The translations under genes and the position numbers were made by a program. Source: a virus. From it: a stretch of 24,796 nt of DNA. The stretch lies in IMG/VR virus record IMGVR_UViG_3300047375_001100, positions 1 to 24,796 of that record. One strand, 5' to 3'. Under the pieces are notes generated by a model, which had not been told where the DNA came from, made no database searches, and saw only the letters and a program-made list of their open reading frames with translations. Positions 12,146 through 20,271 of this stretch are shown piece after piece (the stretch's first letter is position 1; each line of letters opens with the position of its first letter).

Positions 12146-13440
12146 TGAGTAAGCCAAGATTTGTAATAAGTTGCCCTTTTGACACATATTCAGGATATGG
12201 AGGACGTAGTCGTGATATAGTTAAGGCAATAATAGAATTAGATAAATACGAAGTACAACTTTTACCTCAAAAATGGGGGGAAACTTCTTGGGGATTCTGT
12301 AAGGATCACCCTGAATGGAAATTTCTAAATAAATATATAGCCCCACAAAACTGGCAGCAAACTAAACCAGATTTATGGATGCAAATAACTATACCAAATG
12401 AATTCCAACCTGTGGGAAAATATAATATAGGATTAACTGCTGGTATTGAAGCAACAGGGTGTAAACCTGAATGGGTTGAAGGATTAAATAGAATGGATAT
12501 AAATTGGGTATCTTCTAAATTTGCAAAACAAACTTTTGAATCTATGTCTTTTGAAAAAAAAGATCAAAGAACCAATCAAACAGTGAGTATACTTAAATTA
12601 GAAAAGCCTATTGAAGTTATATTTGAAGGAGCAGATTTGGCTACTTATAAACCACTATCCCCTAAAGAAATTAAAACTATTAAACTTGATGAAGTTAAAG
12701 AAAGTTTTGCTTTTCTATTTGTGGGACATTGGATGCAAGGTGAATTTGGTCATGATAGAAAAAATGTAGGTGTATTAATTAAATCTTTTTATGAAGCATT
12801 CAAAAACAAATCAGGTCAAAAACCAGCACTAATATTAAAATGTTCTACAGGTGTAGCTTCTTATATGAGTAGAGATTCTATTTTAGATAGAATAAAACAA
12901 ATTAGAACGTTAGTTAATTCTTCAAATCTACCTAATATTTACATTTTAAATGGAGAATTTAATGATTCAGAAATGAATGAGTTATATAACCACCCAAAAG
13001 TAAAAGCAATGGTTAGTGCTACTAAAGGAGAAGGATTTGGTAGACCCTTACTAGAATTTAGTTTAACAGGAAAACCTATTATAGCTTCAGGATGGTCAGG
13101 ACATACAGATTTTCTCAACCCAGAATATGTAGCGTTAGTTCCTGGTTCTTTAGAAAAAGTACATAAAAGCGCAGCTAATAATTGGTTAATAGAACAAGCA
13201 CAGTGGTTTAAGATTAATGAATCCGACTTAAAGAAGTTTTTTAAATCTTGTTTTAAAAAATATAAACAATTCCACCAAAAATCTAAAAAGCAAAAATACT
13301 ATGCTAAGGAAAATTTTAGTTGGGAAGAAATGAAAAAGTTAGTAGGAAAGATTTTATTATCTAATGTTCCTGATTTTCCAAAACAAGTAGAATTAAATTT
13401 ACCTAAATTAAATTTACCTAAATTACAAAAACTAAAATAA
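12145..13440 (+). CDS. Glycosyltransferase, GT-B fold (GT4-like)
   Basis: A 431-residue protein, apparently a distant relative of its upstream neighbour. It begins KPRFVISCPFDTYSGYGGRSRDIVKAI, an acceptor-side start with a glycine-rich loop. The donor side has FLFVGHWMQGEFGHDRKNVGVLIKSF and SATKGEGFGRPLLEFSLTGKPIIASGWSG, the E-x7-E-like motif. The end contains a short LNLPK repeat encoded by a 15-base tandem duplication. It shares single-base stop/start overlaps (TAATG) with genes on both sides, so it is part of one translational unit. It most likely adds a sugar in the glycan made by this island. Confidence 0.88.
   Translation: MSKPRFVISCPFDTYSGYGGRSRDIVKAIIELDKYEVQLLPQKWGETSWGFCKDHPEWKFLNKYIAPQNWQQTKPDLWMQITIPNEFQPVGKYNIGLTAGIEATGCKPEWVEGLNRMDINWVSSKFAKQTFESMSFEKKDQRTNQTVSILKLEKPIEVIFEGADLATYKPLSPKEIKTIKLDEVKESFAFLFVGHWMQGEFGHDRKNVGVLIKSFYEAFKNKSGQKPALILKCSTGVASYMSRDSILDRIKQIRTLVNSSNLPNIYILNGEFNDSEMNELYNHPKVKAMVSATKGEGFGRPLLEFSLTGKPIIASGWSGHTDFLNPEYVALVPGSLEKVHKSAANNWLIEQAQWFKINESDLKKFFKSCFKKYKQFHQKSKKQKYYAKENFSWEEMKKLVGKILLSNVPDFPKQVELNLPKLNLPKLQKLK
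13393..13422 (+). repeat. 15-base perfect tandem repeat in the glycosyltransferase 3' end
   Basis: TTAAATTTACCTAAA occurs twice head to tail (13393-13407 and 13408-13422), encoding two LNLPK units before LQKLK. It stays in frame, so it lengthens or shortens the tail without disrupting the gene. It looks like recent slippage. Confidence 0.85.
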
Positions 13441-13880
13441 TGAATTTTGATGAATTAAAAACATGTAGCAGATGTGATTCTGATGCTTGTTATAGCCAAG
13501 AAGTTACTAAAGACATTACAATTGAAATATGTTATGGGTGTGGTTTTCAATCTAATTCCTTAATGAAAAAAGGATCAGAATTTTTTAATAAGCAATGGGA
13601 GATATTACCTGAAATATATAAAGTTTTAATGGATGAAGAAGAAGAAACTGGTAAAATTTGGATGCCCTCTACCATTAATGTTAAAAATAAAGGAATGGTG
13701 TTTGCTACAGGAAAAGATAGAGATAATTGGATGTGGGGAGCTGTAAAATCATCCAAAATTAAAAAGAAAGATAGAGATAAATATAATAAAGAAAAATATA
13801 GAGCAGATATGACAACCATTAAATATTTTAAAGAACGGGATTATATGGATGCTTTATCATATATTAATGTAATACCTTAA
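13440..13880 (+). CDS. Zinc-ribbon-containing phage protein
   Basis: A 146-residue protein. The N-terminus has two CxxC pairs (CSRC at residues 9-12 and CYGC at 31-34), a zinc ribbon. A tryptophan-rich middle (KQWEILPEIYKVL, then KIWMPSTINVKNKGMVFATG, then DNWMWGAVK) and a basic helical end follow. I associate this layout with small conserved proteins of marine T4-like phages but know no function. It sits between glycosyltransferases and the epimerase with gaps of 0-3 bases, so it is co-transcribed with the glycan genes even though it looks like a phage core protein. This suggests the island grew around it. Confidence 0.65.
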   Translation: MNFDELKTCSRCDSDACYSQEVTKDITIEICYGCGFQSNSLMKKGSEFFNKQWEILPEIYKVLMDEEEETGKIWMPSTINVKNKGMVFATGKDRDNWMWGAVKSSKIKKKDRDKYNKEKYRADMTTIKYFKERDYMDALSYINVIP

Positions 13881-13883
13881 AAG

Positions 13884-14762
13884 ATGAAAATACTGGTAAC
13901 AGGAGGTGCAGGGTTTATAGGCACTAATTTAATTAAAAAATTACTATCAGAAAACCATAAGGTTACATCACTTGATGACTATTCTATTGGTATAAAAGAA
14001 AACCATATAGAAGGGTGTAATTATATAGAAGGGGATATAAATGAAATACTAGATCTTTTTGTATTAAAAACTTATGTTGAAGAATATAATTTTGATCTTA
14101 TATATCATCTTGCTGCACTTTCAAGAATACAACCTTCATTTGATGAACCTACTAAAACATTTGATGCTAATGTTATGGGTACTCAAAATGTTATTGAATT
14201 TGCTAGAAAATCTAATGCTAAAGTAGTGTATGCAGGTTCATCTTCAAGATGGCATGACCCATCACAATCCCCTTATGCTGCTTATAAACATTTAGGGGAA
14301 GAAATTTGTAAATTATATAAAAAAACTTATAAAATGGATATAGAAATAGCTCGATTCTATAATGTTTATGGTCCCAATGAAGTATTAGAAGGTGATTGGG
14401 CAGCAGTTATTGGAAAGTGGAGACGTCAAGTTAGAGATGGTGAGTTAATTACTATAGTAGGAGATGGAGAACAGAGAAGAGACTTTACCCATGTAGAAGA
14501 TATTTGCGATGCTCTATGGAGAATAGGAATAAATAATATTAAACATGAAGATGCTTGGGAGTTAGGAACAGGTATGAATTATTCTATAAATGAAGTTTAT
14601 CAAATGTTTAAAGAAAGATTTGGAACAGAATTTACCCAAATCCCAGATCAACCTGGGAATTACAGAAAGACATTAAGGGAAAATGATGATACCATAGAAA
14701 AGTTAGGATGGGCCCCTAGTGATAAATTAAGGGATTATATTTTTAGTCTAAGTAAAGATTAA
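13884..14762 (+). CDS. NAD-dependent sugar-nucleotide epimerase/dehydratase (extended SDR)
   Basis: A 292-residue extended short-chain dehydrogenase. The cofactor motif GGAGFIGTNL (GxxGxxG) is at residues 7-16, followed by LDDYSIG after the second strand and YHLAALS. The catalytic part has YAGSSSRWHD and SPYAAYKHLGEE, which supply the serine and the YxxxK pair. RFYNVYGPNE and RRDFTHVEDICDAL complete the GalE/RmlB-like pattern. The likely substrate is a UDP-, GDP- or dTDP-sugar; the reaction could be 4-epimerisation or 4,6-dehydration. This is the only clear sugar-donor enzyme in the island, implying that the other precursors come from the host. Confidence 0.9.
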   Translation: MKILVTGGAGFIGTNLIKKLLSENHKVTSLDDYSIGIKENHIEGCNYIEGDINEILDLFVLKTYVEEYNFDLIYHLAALSRIQPSFDEPTKTFDANVMGTQNVIEFARKSNAKVVYAGSSSRWHDPSQSPYAAYKHLGEEICKLYKKTYKMDIEIARFYNVYGPNEVLEGDWAAVIGKWRRQVRDGELITIVGDGEQRRDFTHVEDICDALWRIGINNIKHEDAWELGTGMNYSINEVYQMFKERFGTEFTQIPDQPGNYRKTLRENDDTIEKLGWAPSDKLRDYIFSLSKD

Positions 14763-14764
14763 AC

Positions 14765-15388
14765 ATGAAAATAAGTTATGCAATAACAGTTTGTAATGAA
14801 AAAAAAGAAGTTAAACGATTAGTTGATTTCTTACTTGCTAACAAACGTCAACAAGATGAAATAGTTGTACTTTATGACCAAAAAAATGGTGATGAAGCAG
14901 TTATTAATATGCTTATTAAACTAAATAAATTACCCAACTTCCAAGTATGGAGAGGATTCTTTGAAGGCCATTTTGCTGATTGGAAAAATAAACTTACTGA
15001 ATACTGCTCAGGAGATTATATCTTTCAAATAGATGCTGATGAGATACCTATTAAGACGCTAGTTGATAATGTTCCAAATATTATAGAATCAAATCCAGAC
15101 AACGATGTTTATTTAGTCCCTAGAGTTAATACAGTTGAAGGTTTAACTCAAGAACATATTACTAAATGGAGATGGAATATTGATGATGAAGGAAGAGTTA
15201 ACTGGCCTGATTACCAATGGAGAATCTGGAAGAATAAACCTGAAATTAAATGGGTTAATAAAGTACATGAAAGGTTAGAAGGTTTTAAAACCTATGCTAC
15301 ACTTCCGGCTTATCATGATTTAGCTTTACAGCATCCTAAAACTATTGAAAGACAAGAGAAACAAAACGCTTATTACGATACGTTATAA
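14765..15388 (+). CDS. Glycosyltransferase, GT-A fold (GT2-like)
   Basis: A 207-residue compact GT2-type enzyme. It starts ISYAITVCNEKKEVKRLVDFL, the classical nucleotide-binding start. A metal-binding DxD lies in GDYIFQIDADEIP, here DAD. An arginine/tryptophan-rich acceptor region (TKWRWNIDDEGRVNWPDYQWRIW, then WVNKVHERLEGF) follows, a pattern that I associate with transferases acting on surface glycans. It is shorter than many GT2 enzymes but carries all core elements. It begins two bases after the epimerase stop and overlaps the next ATG by one base. Confidence 0.86.
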   Translation: MKISYAITVCNEKKEVKRLVDFLLANKRQQDEIVVLYDQKNGDEAVINMLIKLNKLPNFQVWRGFFEGHFADWKNKLTEYCSGDYIFQIDADEIPIKTLVDNVPNIIESNPDNDVYLVPRVNTVEGLTQEHITKWRWNIDDEGRVNWPDYQWRIWKNKPEIKWVNKVHERLEGFKTYATLPAYHDLALQHPKTIERQEKQNAYYDTL

Positions 15389-15960
15389 TGGGACAACACA
15401 ATTTTTCAGAAAAAGTTATAGTAGAATTATTTAAAAGAGAACCAATTGATGTTTGGATAAATTCATTTGGGGGGTGTAGATCAAATTTTGTTAGAGATTG
15501 TATAAAAAATAAATATACTACTTATAATTCCTCTTACGAAATGAAAGCTTGTCATTACATAAGACCTTTAGATGTAAAAGTGGGGAGTGGTATCTTTTGC
15601 TATACTGAAGATGTGGGAATTGCTTTATCATCTCAAATAAAAAGAGATATGTACCATAATTTTCAAAAATTAATGGAAGGAAGTAAAGAGGTCCCCTTTA
15701 GTGTTGAAACCTGGTTAAATAATATTAATATACAAATTGATAATTGGACCACTCCATCGTATTTCCCAATAGTAATAATTAATACAGATAAACTAAAAGA
15801 AAACTCAGATTTATTTGAAGAAGTATATGGGGTAAAATTTGGGGAATTTAAACAAAGAAGCACAGTTGAATATGATTCTAGCTTAACCCCTTATCTACCC
15901 TTAGTAAAAGAAATTAATCAAAAGTTAAAAAATTTACCTAATTTTGCAGTTAATGAATAA
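15388..15960 (+). CDS. Unknown glycan-island protein, possibly sulfotransferase-like
   Basis: A 190-residue protein. Early on, DVWINSFGGCRSNFVRDCI resembles the strand-loop-helix that binds the PAPS 5'-phosphosulfate in sulfotransferases. Later, PIVIINTDKLKENSDLFEEVYGVKF resembles the end of the sulfotransferase core, where an aspartate/leucine segment precedes the LF...G helix. The match is by shape only: the classical GxxRSGTT loop is altered to GGCRSNFV, and I cannot place the second binding motif. It sits between a GT2 enzyme and the DUF6492-type gene, so tailoring a glycan with sulfate would make sense, but it may be an unrelated family. Its stop overlaps the next gene by eight bases. 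Confidence 0.6.
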   Translation: MGQHNFSEKVIVELFKREPIDVWINSFGGCRSNFVRDCIKNKYTTYNSSYEMKACHYIRPLDVKVGSGIFCYTEDVGIALSSQIKRDMYHNFQKLMEGSKEVPFSVETWLNNINIQIDNWTTPSYFPIVIINTDKLKENSDLFEEVYGVKFGEFKQRSTVEYDSSLTPYLPLVKEINQKLKNLPNFAVNE

Positions 15961-16732
15961 TTTAATATCTATATTATGTAAAAGTTATAAAGGGGATTTA
16001 AAGAGAGTAATTGAACTTTCTAAAAGTATTAACCAATATAATAAAGACGATATCCCTTTTTATATATCAGTTCCACCTCATGATATAGAATTATTTGAAA
16101 AAGAAATCCCTCATTATACTAAAATTTTGGATGATTCTTCTATAACAAATAATTATGAAGGTTGGGTAGGACAACAATATGTAAAATCTTTTTTTTATAA
16201 AACTAAGTTAAGTAAATTTTATCTTATTATCGATAGTGATAGTTATTTTATCAAAAACTTTTATATTAATGATTTTTTAGTTAATGAAGAAACTCCATAT
16301 ATGGTAATGTCTCAACATGAAGATATGCTAAATTGGACCGATAGATACTCCAGAGAAACATTACCCTTTAATCCCAGAGATTCATTTGAAAAAGATTATA
16401 ATATAATTAAATCTAAGTTAAATAGACAAGGAAAAACTTATCATTTTGGTCCTACCCCATGTATATGGGATTGTGGGGTTTGGGAAAAAGCTGATAATGA
16501 ATTTGGAATTGATAATCTTTTAAAATTAAAACCAACCGAAATAAAGTGGTATGGGGAACTAGTACTATATCAAAAGAAAAACTATTTACCTATTCCTCCT
16601 TTATTTAAAGTATTTCATTACCCCCAACAGTATAGCTTTCATAAACAATTGGGGTGGGAAGAAAAAGATTGGGAAAAACAATACTTTGGTATTATATTAC
16701 AATCTAATTGGGATTCTCCTTTAAAATATTAA
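15953..16732 (+). CDS. DUF6492-type putative glycosyltransferase
   Basis: A 259-residue protein. I chose ATG 15953 over the TTG at 15944 because the conserved part begins at NNLISILCKSYKGDLKRVIELSKSI. The sequence reads as a GT-A-like enzyme: a first strand with SYKGDL, then FYLIIDSDSYFIKNF, a DSD metal motif, then FGPTPCIWDCGVWEK and WYGELVLY, the pattern that I know from DUF6492. The family is found in surface polysaccharide clusters and is presumed to transfer sugars. The gene overlaps the previous stop (ATGAATAA) and lies one base before the next start. Confidence 0.75.
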   Translation: MNNLISILCKSYKGDLKRVIELSKSINQYNKDDIPFYISVPPHDIELFEKEIPHYTKILDDSSITNNYEGWVGQQYVKSFFYKTKLSKFYLIIDSDSYFIKNFYINDFLVNEETPYMVMSQHEDMLNWTDRYSRETLPFNPRDSFEKDYNIIKSKLNRQGKTYHFGPTPCIWDCGVWEKADNEFGIDNLLKLKPTEIKWYGELVLYQKKNYLPIPPLFKVFHYPQQYSFHKQLGWEEKDWEKQYFGIILQSNWDSPLKY

Positions 16733-16733
16733 T

Positions 16734-17567
16734 ATGATTACTTTTTGCATTAGTACTTACAGAAATTTAAATTATCTAAAGCTAGCCGTTGAATCAGTTA
16801 GAAAGTATTCTTATTATAAAGATGCACCGTTTATAATTCATTCAGATGAATCTAATAACGATGGAACTAATAAATGGTTATTAGAGAATAAAGATAAGTT
16901 TAACCTTACACCTATTATTAAAAACCTCAACCCTTCTGGTATAGGACCAGGAATGAATATATGTGCCGAAAATGTAGAAACAGAATATATTATGTTCCTC
17001 CATTCAGACTTTTATGTTACACCTAATTGGGATTTAGAATTAATGAAAGTTCACCAAAAATATCCTAATAAAAAATTATGGGTTAATTCATTTAGAATAG
17101 AACCTAATATGTTTAATGATCAGGATAGACCTGGTACTCATTTTGTGCCAAAAAATGCTTTTGGGGCTTATTATAATGACTTTACTCCTAAAAATATGTT
17201 AGAATATGCACAACAATTATCGGAATTAAATAATTTTGAAATACCTAAAGGAGAAGGAGTGTCTGGTTTAGTTAAAAAAGAAGTATGGGATGAAACAGGG
17301 GGCAATGATAATAGATTTGCTCCTACTAGTTGGGATGATATGGACTTATTTTGGAGAATGATTCAAAATGGAGTTGAATTTATATTACCAACTAAATCCG
17401 TAGTTTGGCATTTTGGTGCTAGGGGAAGCCATAGATTAGAAGAAAATAATAATCAAACCTCTGAGAGACAATCTAAACATGAAAGAATAAATACCCAAAA
17501 ATTTTTTGATAAGTGGGGTGGTTTACCTATATTTAACGAATATGGAATGATAAATGGAATTAAATAA
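16734..17567 (+). CDS. Glycosyltransferase, GT-A fold (GT2-like)
   Basis: A 277-residue GT2-type enzyme. It begins ITFCISTYRNLNYLKLAVESV. HSDESNNDGTNKWL marks the nucleotide-binding turn, and YIMFLHSDFYVTPNWD holds the DxD-like HSD metal site. In the acceptor half, GVSGLVKKEVWDETGGNDNRFAPTSWDDMDLFWRM is the typical ED/DD-containing catalytic region. It resembles the 346-residue enzyme at 18204, so the two may have arisen by duplication. Its 3' end overlaps the methyltransferase start by 14 bases. Donor and acceptor are unknown. Confidence 0.88.
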   Translation: MITFCISTYRNLNYLKLAVESVRKYSYYKDAPFIIHSDESNNDGTNKWLLENKDKFNLTPIIKNLNPSGIGPGMNICAENVETEYIMFLHSDFYVTPNWDLELMKVHQKYPNKKLWVNSFRIEPNMFNDQDRPGTHFVPKNAFGAYYNDFTPKNMLEYAQQLSELNNFEIPKGEGVSGLVKKEVWDETGGNDNRFAPTSWDDMDLFWRMIQNGVEFILPTKSVVWHFGARGSHRLEENNNQTSERQSKHERINTQKFFDKWGGLPIFNEYGMINGIK

Positions 17568-18207
17568 AATGGAAGAAATAAGAAGTGACTTAAAGCAATT
17601 AACCCTTTTATTATTAGAAAGAGGGTTTAACCCCCATTCTTTTATTGAAATTGGGTCAAGAGATGGAGATGACACTAATGCCCTGTGTCATTGGTGGAAA
17701 CTCAACCCTAACAATTGTTATATAATAGAAGCCCACCCAGAATGTTATAAACATATAACCCATTACTACCCTCAGTATAATTCTTTTAATATCGCGGCAT
17801 CAAATAAAACTGAAGTGACTAATTTTAATGCTGGTATTATAGGTAAGGAAAAAAATATTGGTATATCTTCTATTTTAACAAGAACTTTATCCCCTTTTAA
17901 ATCTAATGTTATAGAAGTAGATGGATGGAGAATGGAAGATTTTATGGAAAAATTAAGTATAGACAATTTTGATTTTATGAAAATTGATGTAGAAGGATTC
18001 AGTCTCCAAGTTTTAAAAGGATTTGGCAGTAAAATTAAAAAGACAAAATATATCCAAATGGAAGTAGAAACAAAAGAAGTTTGGGAAAACCAATCTTATT
18101 ATAAAGAAATATTAAAATACATGAAAACAATGGGGTTTGAATTGTTAGATGAAATAATTTTAGACCAATATCAAAATGATATTTTATTAGAAAATATAAA
18201 AATATGA
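17554..18207 (+). CDS. FkbM-family methyltransferase
   Basis: A 217-residue SAM-dependent methyltransferase. FIEIGSRDGDD supplies motif I, and IIEAHPECYKHI the acidic residue that binds the ribose of SAM. ISSIL and VDGWRMEDFMEKLSIDNFDFMKIDVEGFSLQVLKG follow, the last being the diagnostic KIDVEG(F/A)..VL.G block of the FkbM family. FkbM enzymes O-methylate sugars or polyketides and are frequent in glycan clusters. It overlaps the previous gene by 14 bases; a second ATG at 17569 is an alternative start that would avoid the overlap. Terminal methylation of the glycan is the natural inference. Confidence 0.9.
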   Translation: MELNKMEEIRSDLKQLTLLLLERGFNPHSFIEIGSRDGDDTNALCHWWKLNPNNCYIIEAHPECYKHITHYYPQYNSFNIAASNKTEVTNFNAGIIGKEKNIGISSILTRTLSPFKSNVIEVDGWRMEDFMEKLSIDNFDFMKIDVEGFSLQVLKGFGSKIKKTKYIQMEVETKEVWENQSYYKEILKYMKTMGFELLDEIILDQYQNDILLENIKI

Positions 18208-19244
18208 AAATAAGTTTAGTAATACCTAGTTATAATAATCTAAGACATTTAAAAAATGCTTATGGTAGTGTTAGAAAGTATTATACTAATGAAGTAGAAT
18301 TAATTTTAATAGATGATGGTTCTAATGATGGAACTATTGAATGGTTAAAATCTTTAAAAGATAATAATTTAATTTATTGGAGAGAACAAAGTAGAATAGG
18401 CCACACTATTCTATATGATAAGGGAATAAATAAAGCTACCAATGACATTGTAGGTATTTTACATGCAGATATGTATATTGCACCTGACTATATAGAAAAT
18501 TTATTAAAACATTTAAAACCAGGAAAAGTTATATGTGGTACAAGAGTTGAACCACCTCTACATCCCCCTGGAAATGAAAAAATTATTAAAGATTTTGGAT
18601 TAGATTTTGATACACTTAAAATTAATGAATTTTATAAATTTTCTAAAATTGAAATAAAAAAATCTAAAGATTTGACTTCTAAAGGAATGTTTGCTCCTTG
18701 GATTTTATATAAAAAAGATTTTCAATCAATGGGTGGTCATGACCCTAAATTTGCTCCATTCCCATATGAAGATTCTGATATTTTTCAAAGATGGCTTATC
18801 GCTGGTTATGAATTAGTACAAAGTAGAGATGCTTTAGTTTATCACTTAACTTGTAGAGGACATAGGTGGAATAAAGAAATAGGTAAAAATGATGATGAAT
18901 TTAAACTATTTGAAGAAAATGCTAGAAAACATTATCTTAAAAAATGGGGAAGTTGGATCCAAAATGATAATTTCAACCACCCAATATTAATACCAGTATA
19001 TAAGAAAAAACTTATTATAAATAATCCAAACCCCCAATTAGAACAATTGCATGACTGGTTTAATGATGGTGAAGATATAATTGTAACTATTGATGGGAAT
19101 AATTTGGATCAAAATGATATGGAATATATTGTTAAATTAAACCAAATAATAGAAGATAGTGGAGAAATTGGGGAATTTCAAATTGGAAATATTCATATAA
19201 AAATAAATAAAATAAAAGATATTTCTAAAACTTTCATTAAATAA
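18204..19244 (+). CDS. Glycosyltransferase, GT-A fold (GT2), with C-terminal extension
   Basis: A 346-residue GT2 enzyme. ISLVIPSYNNLRHLKNAY starts the domain, ELILIDDGSNDGTIEWL is the classical nucleotide-binding loop, and ILHADMYIAPDY holds the DxD-like HAD site. GGHDPKFAPFPYEDSDIFQRW contains the ED catalytic-base region. About 70 residues beyond the transferase domain form a separate-looking tail with charged and hydrophobic stretches (LEQLHDWFNDGEDIIVTIDGNN) of unknown role. It is the last gene of the glycan island; a 59-base gap with a promoter follows. It overlaps the methyltransferase stop by four bases (ATGA). Confidence 0.9.
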   Translation: MKISLVIPSYNNLRHLKNAYGSVRKYYTNEVELILIDDGSNDGTIEWLKSLKDNNLIYWREQSRIGHTILYDKGINKATNDIVGILHADMYIAPDYIENLLKHLKPGKVICGTRVEPPLHPPGNEKIIKDFGLDFDTLKINEFYKFSKIEIKKSKDLTSKGMFAPWILYKKDFQSMGGHDPKFAPFPYEDSDIFQRWLIAGYELVQSRDALVYHLTCRGHRWNKEIGKNDDEFKLFEENARKHYLKKWGSWIQNDNFNHPILIPVYKKKLIINNPNPQLEQLHDWFNDGEDIIVTIDGNNLDQNDMEYIVKLNQIIEDSGEIGEFQIGNIHIKINKIKDISKTFIK

Positions 19245-19246
19245 TA

Positions 19247-19278
19247 TTTGGAATCCTAAATACTTTTTCATATATTTA
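19247..19278 (+). promoter_or_regulatory. Bacteroidota-type promoter after the glycan island
   Basis: TTTG (19247-19250), exactly 20 bases, TATATTTA (19271-19278), inside TTCATATATT, one base different from the recurrent TTCGTATATT. It sits in a true intergenic gap and would give a leader of about 20 bases before the ATG at 19304. Confidence 0.62.
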
Positions 19279-19303
19279 CACCTAATTTAAAGGTTATATA
19301 TTT

Positions 19304-19654
19304 ATGCAACAGACTATTAAAACCCCCCGTACTGTGAAAATGATTCCATGTATTAGATGTAAAGAAGATATGCCCGAATTAAGGTTAACTAAATTTGGAT
19401 ATGATTTTTGTGTTAACTGTTCAACAGTTGGTGCTAAAAGAGGTATTCCTGTAACAAGAGGATCAGGTGATCATACTTACACTGAAACTATTGTTATGGA
19501 AGAAGACCAATATCAAGACTTTGTATTAGCAACAGCTATTGAACGTGGTGATACTAAAACAGCTAAAGCTGAAATGTTAAATATGGATAAAGAAGAACGT
19601 AATTTACAAGGTCCATTCCAAATTATTAACAATACAGATAAAGATAGAAGCTAA
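19304..19654 (+). CDS. Small zinc-finger protein (DksA/TraR-like zinc ribbon)
   Basis: A 116-residue protein with one zinc ribbon: CIRC at residues 16-19 and CVNC at 36-39, surrounded by MIPCIRCKEDMPELRLTKFG. The spacing resembles the zinc finger of DksA/TraR proteins, which bind RNA polymerase, but the long coiled-coil tip of DksA is not evident. The rest is acidic and helical (VMEEDQYQDFVLATAIERGDTKTAKAEML). It is the first gene after a promoter and overlaps the next ATG by one base. A transcription-related role is possible but unproven. Confidence 0.65.
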   Translation: MQQTIKTPRTVKMIPCIRCKEDMPELRLTKFGYDFCVNCSTVGAKRGIPVTRGSGDHTYTETIVMEEDQYQDFVLATAIERGDTKTAKAEMLNMDKEERNLQGPFQIINNTDKDRS

Positions 19655-20271
19655 TGCCTAAGGCAAAACCACTATCCAAAGAACAAATTTTAGCAGCTCA
19701 AGCCAAAACAAAATCTAATATGGCTGCTGCTCGTTATCTTCATGTGTCATATCAACATTATAAGAAGTGGGCTAAATTATATAAATTATTTGCGGGTCAT
19801 AAAAATCAAAGTGGTAAAGGTATTCCTAAATTTTTAAAAGGACCTAAAAAAATGCCTCATATGTTAGAAATAATTGAGGGTAGAATAGCTGCATCTTCAT
19901 TTGATCCAAATAAACTTAAATATGCTTTAATAGAGCAGGGATATTTATTAGAGGAATGTGCTGTATGTTCTTTTAAAGAAAGGCGAGTATTAGACTATAA
20001 AATACCTTTGTTACTTCATTTTCAAGATAATAATAGCAATAATTACAGCTTAGATAACGTTCAGCTATTATGTTATAATCATTATTTTTTAACTGTAGGA
20101 GATATTTTTAATGTTAAAGATGTTAAACAAATAGAATCTAAACAAGAACATTTTGGTACAAGCGAAAAAGTAGAATGGGAGGTAGATGATTATCATTTAC
20201 AACGTTTAAAAGAATTAGGTTTAGATAGTGATGATAAAGATGATCCTAATCAATACATAAGCAGAATATGA
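19654..20271 (+). CDS. Helix-turn-helix protein with an HNH-like zinc-binding domain
   Basis: A 205-residue protein with two parts. Residues about 8-48 (SKEQILAAQAKTKSNMAAARYLHVSYQHYKKWAKLY) look like a helix-turn-helix of the kind in homing-endonuclease and transposase DNA-binding domains. Residues 102-143 resemble an HNH/beta-beta-alpha-metal domain: C102xxC105, LLLHFQDN with H122, LDNVQLLC with N135 and C140, and a final H143. The first catalytic histidine pair is weak (HF instead of DH or HH), so nuclease activity is uncertain. It may be a site-specific DNA-binding factor. It lies between a zinc-ribbon gene and a small basic gene with single- to four-base overlaps. Confidence 0.7.
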   Translation: MPKAKPLSKEQILAAQAKTKSNMAAARYLHVSYQHYKKWAKLYKLFAGHKNQSGKGIPKFLKGPKKMPHMLEIIEGRIAASSFDPNKLKYALIEQGYLLEECAVCSFKERRVLDYKIPLLLHFQDNNSNNYSLDNVQLLCYNHYFLTVGDIFNVKDVKQIESKQEHFGTSEKVEWEVDDYHLQRLKELGLDSDDKDDPNQYISRI

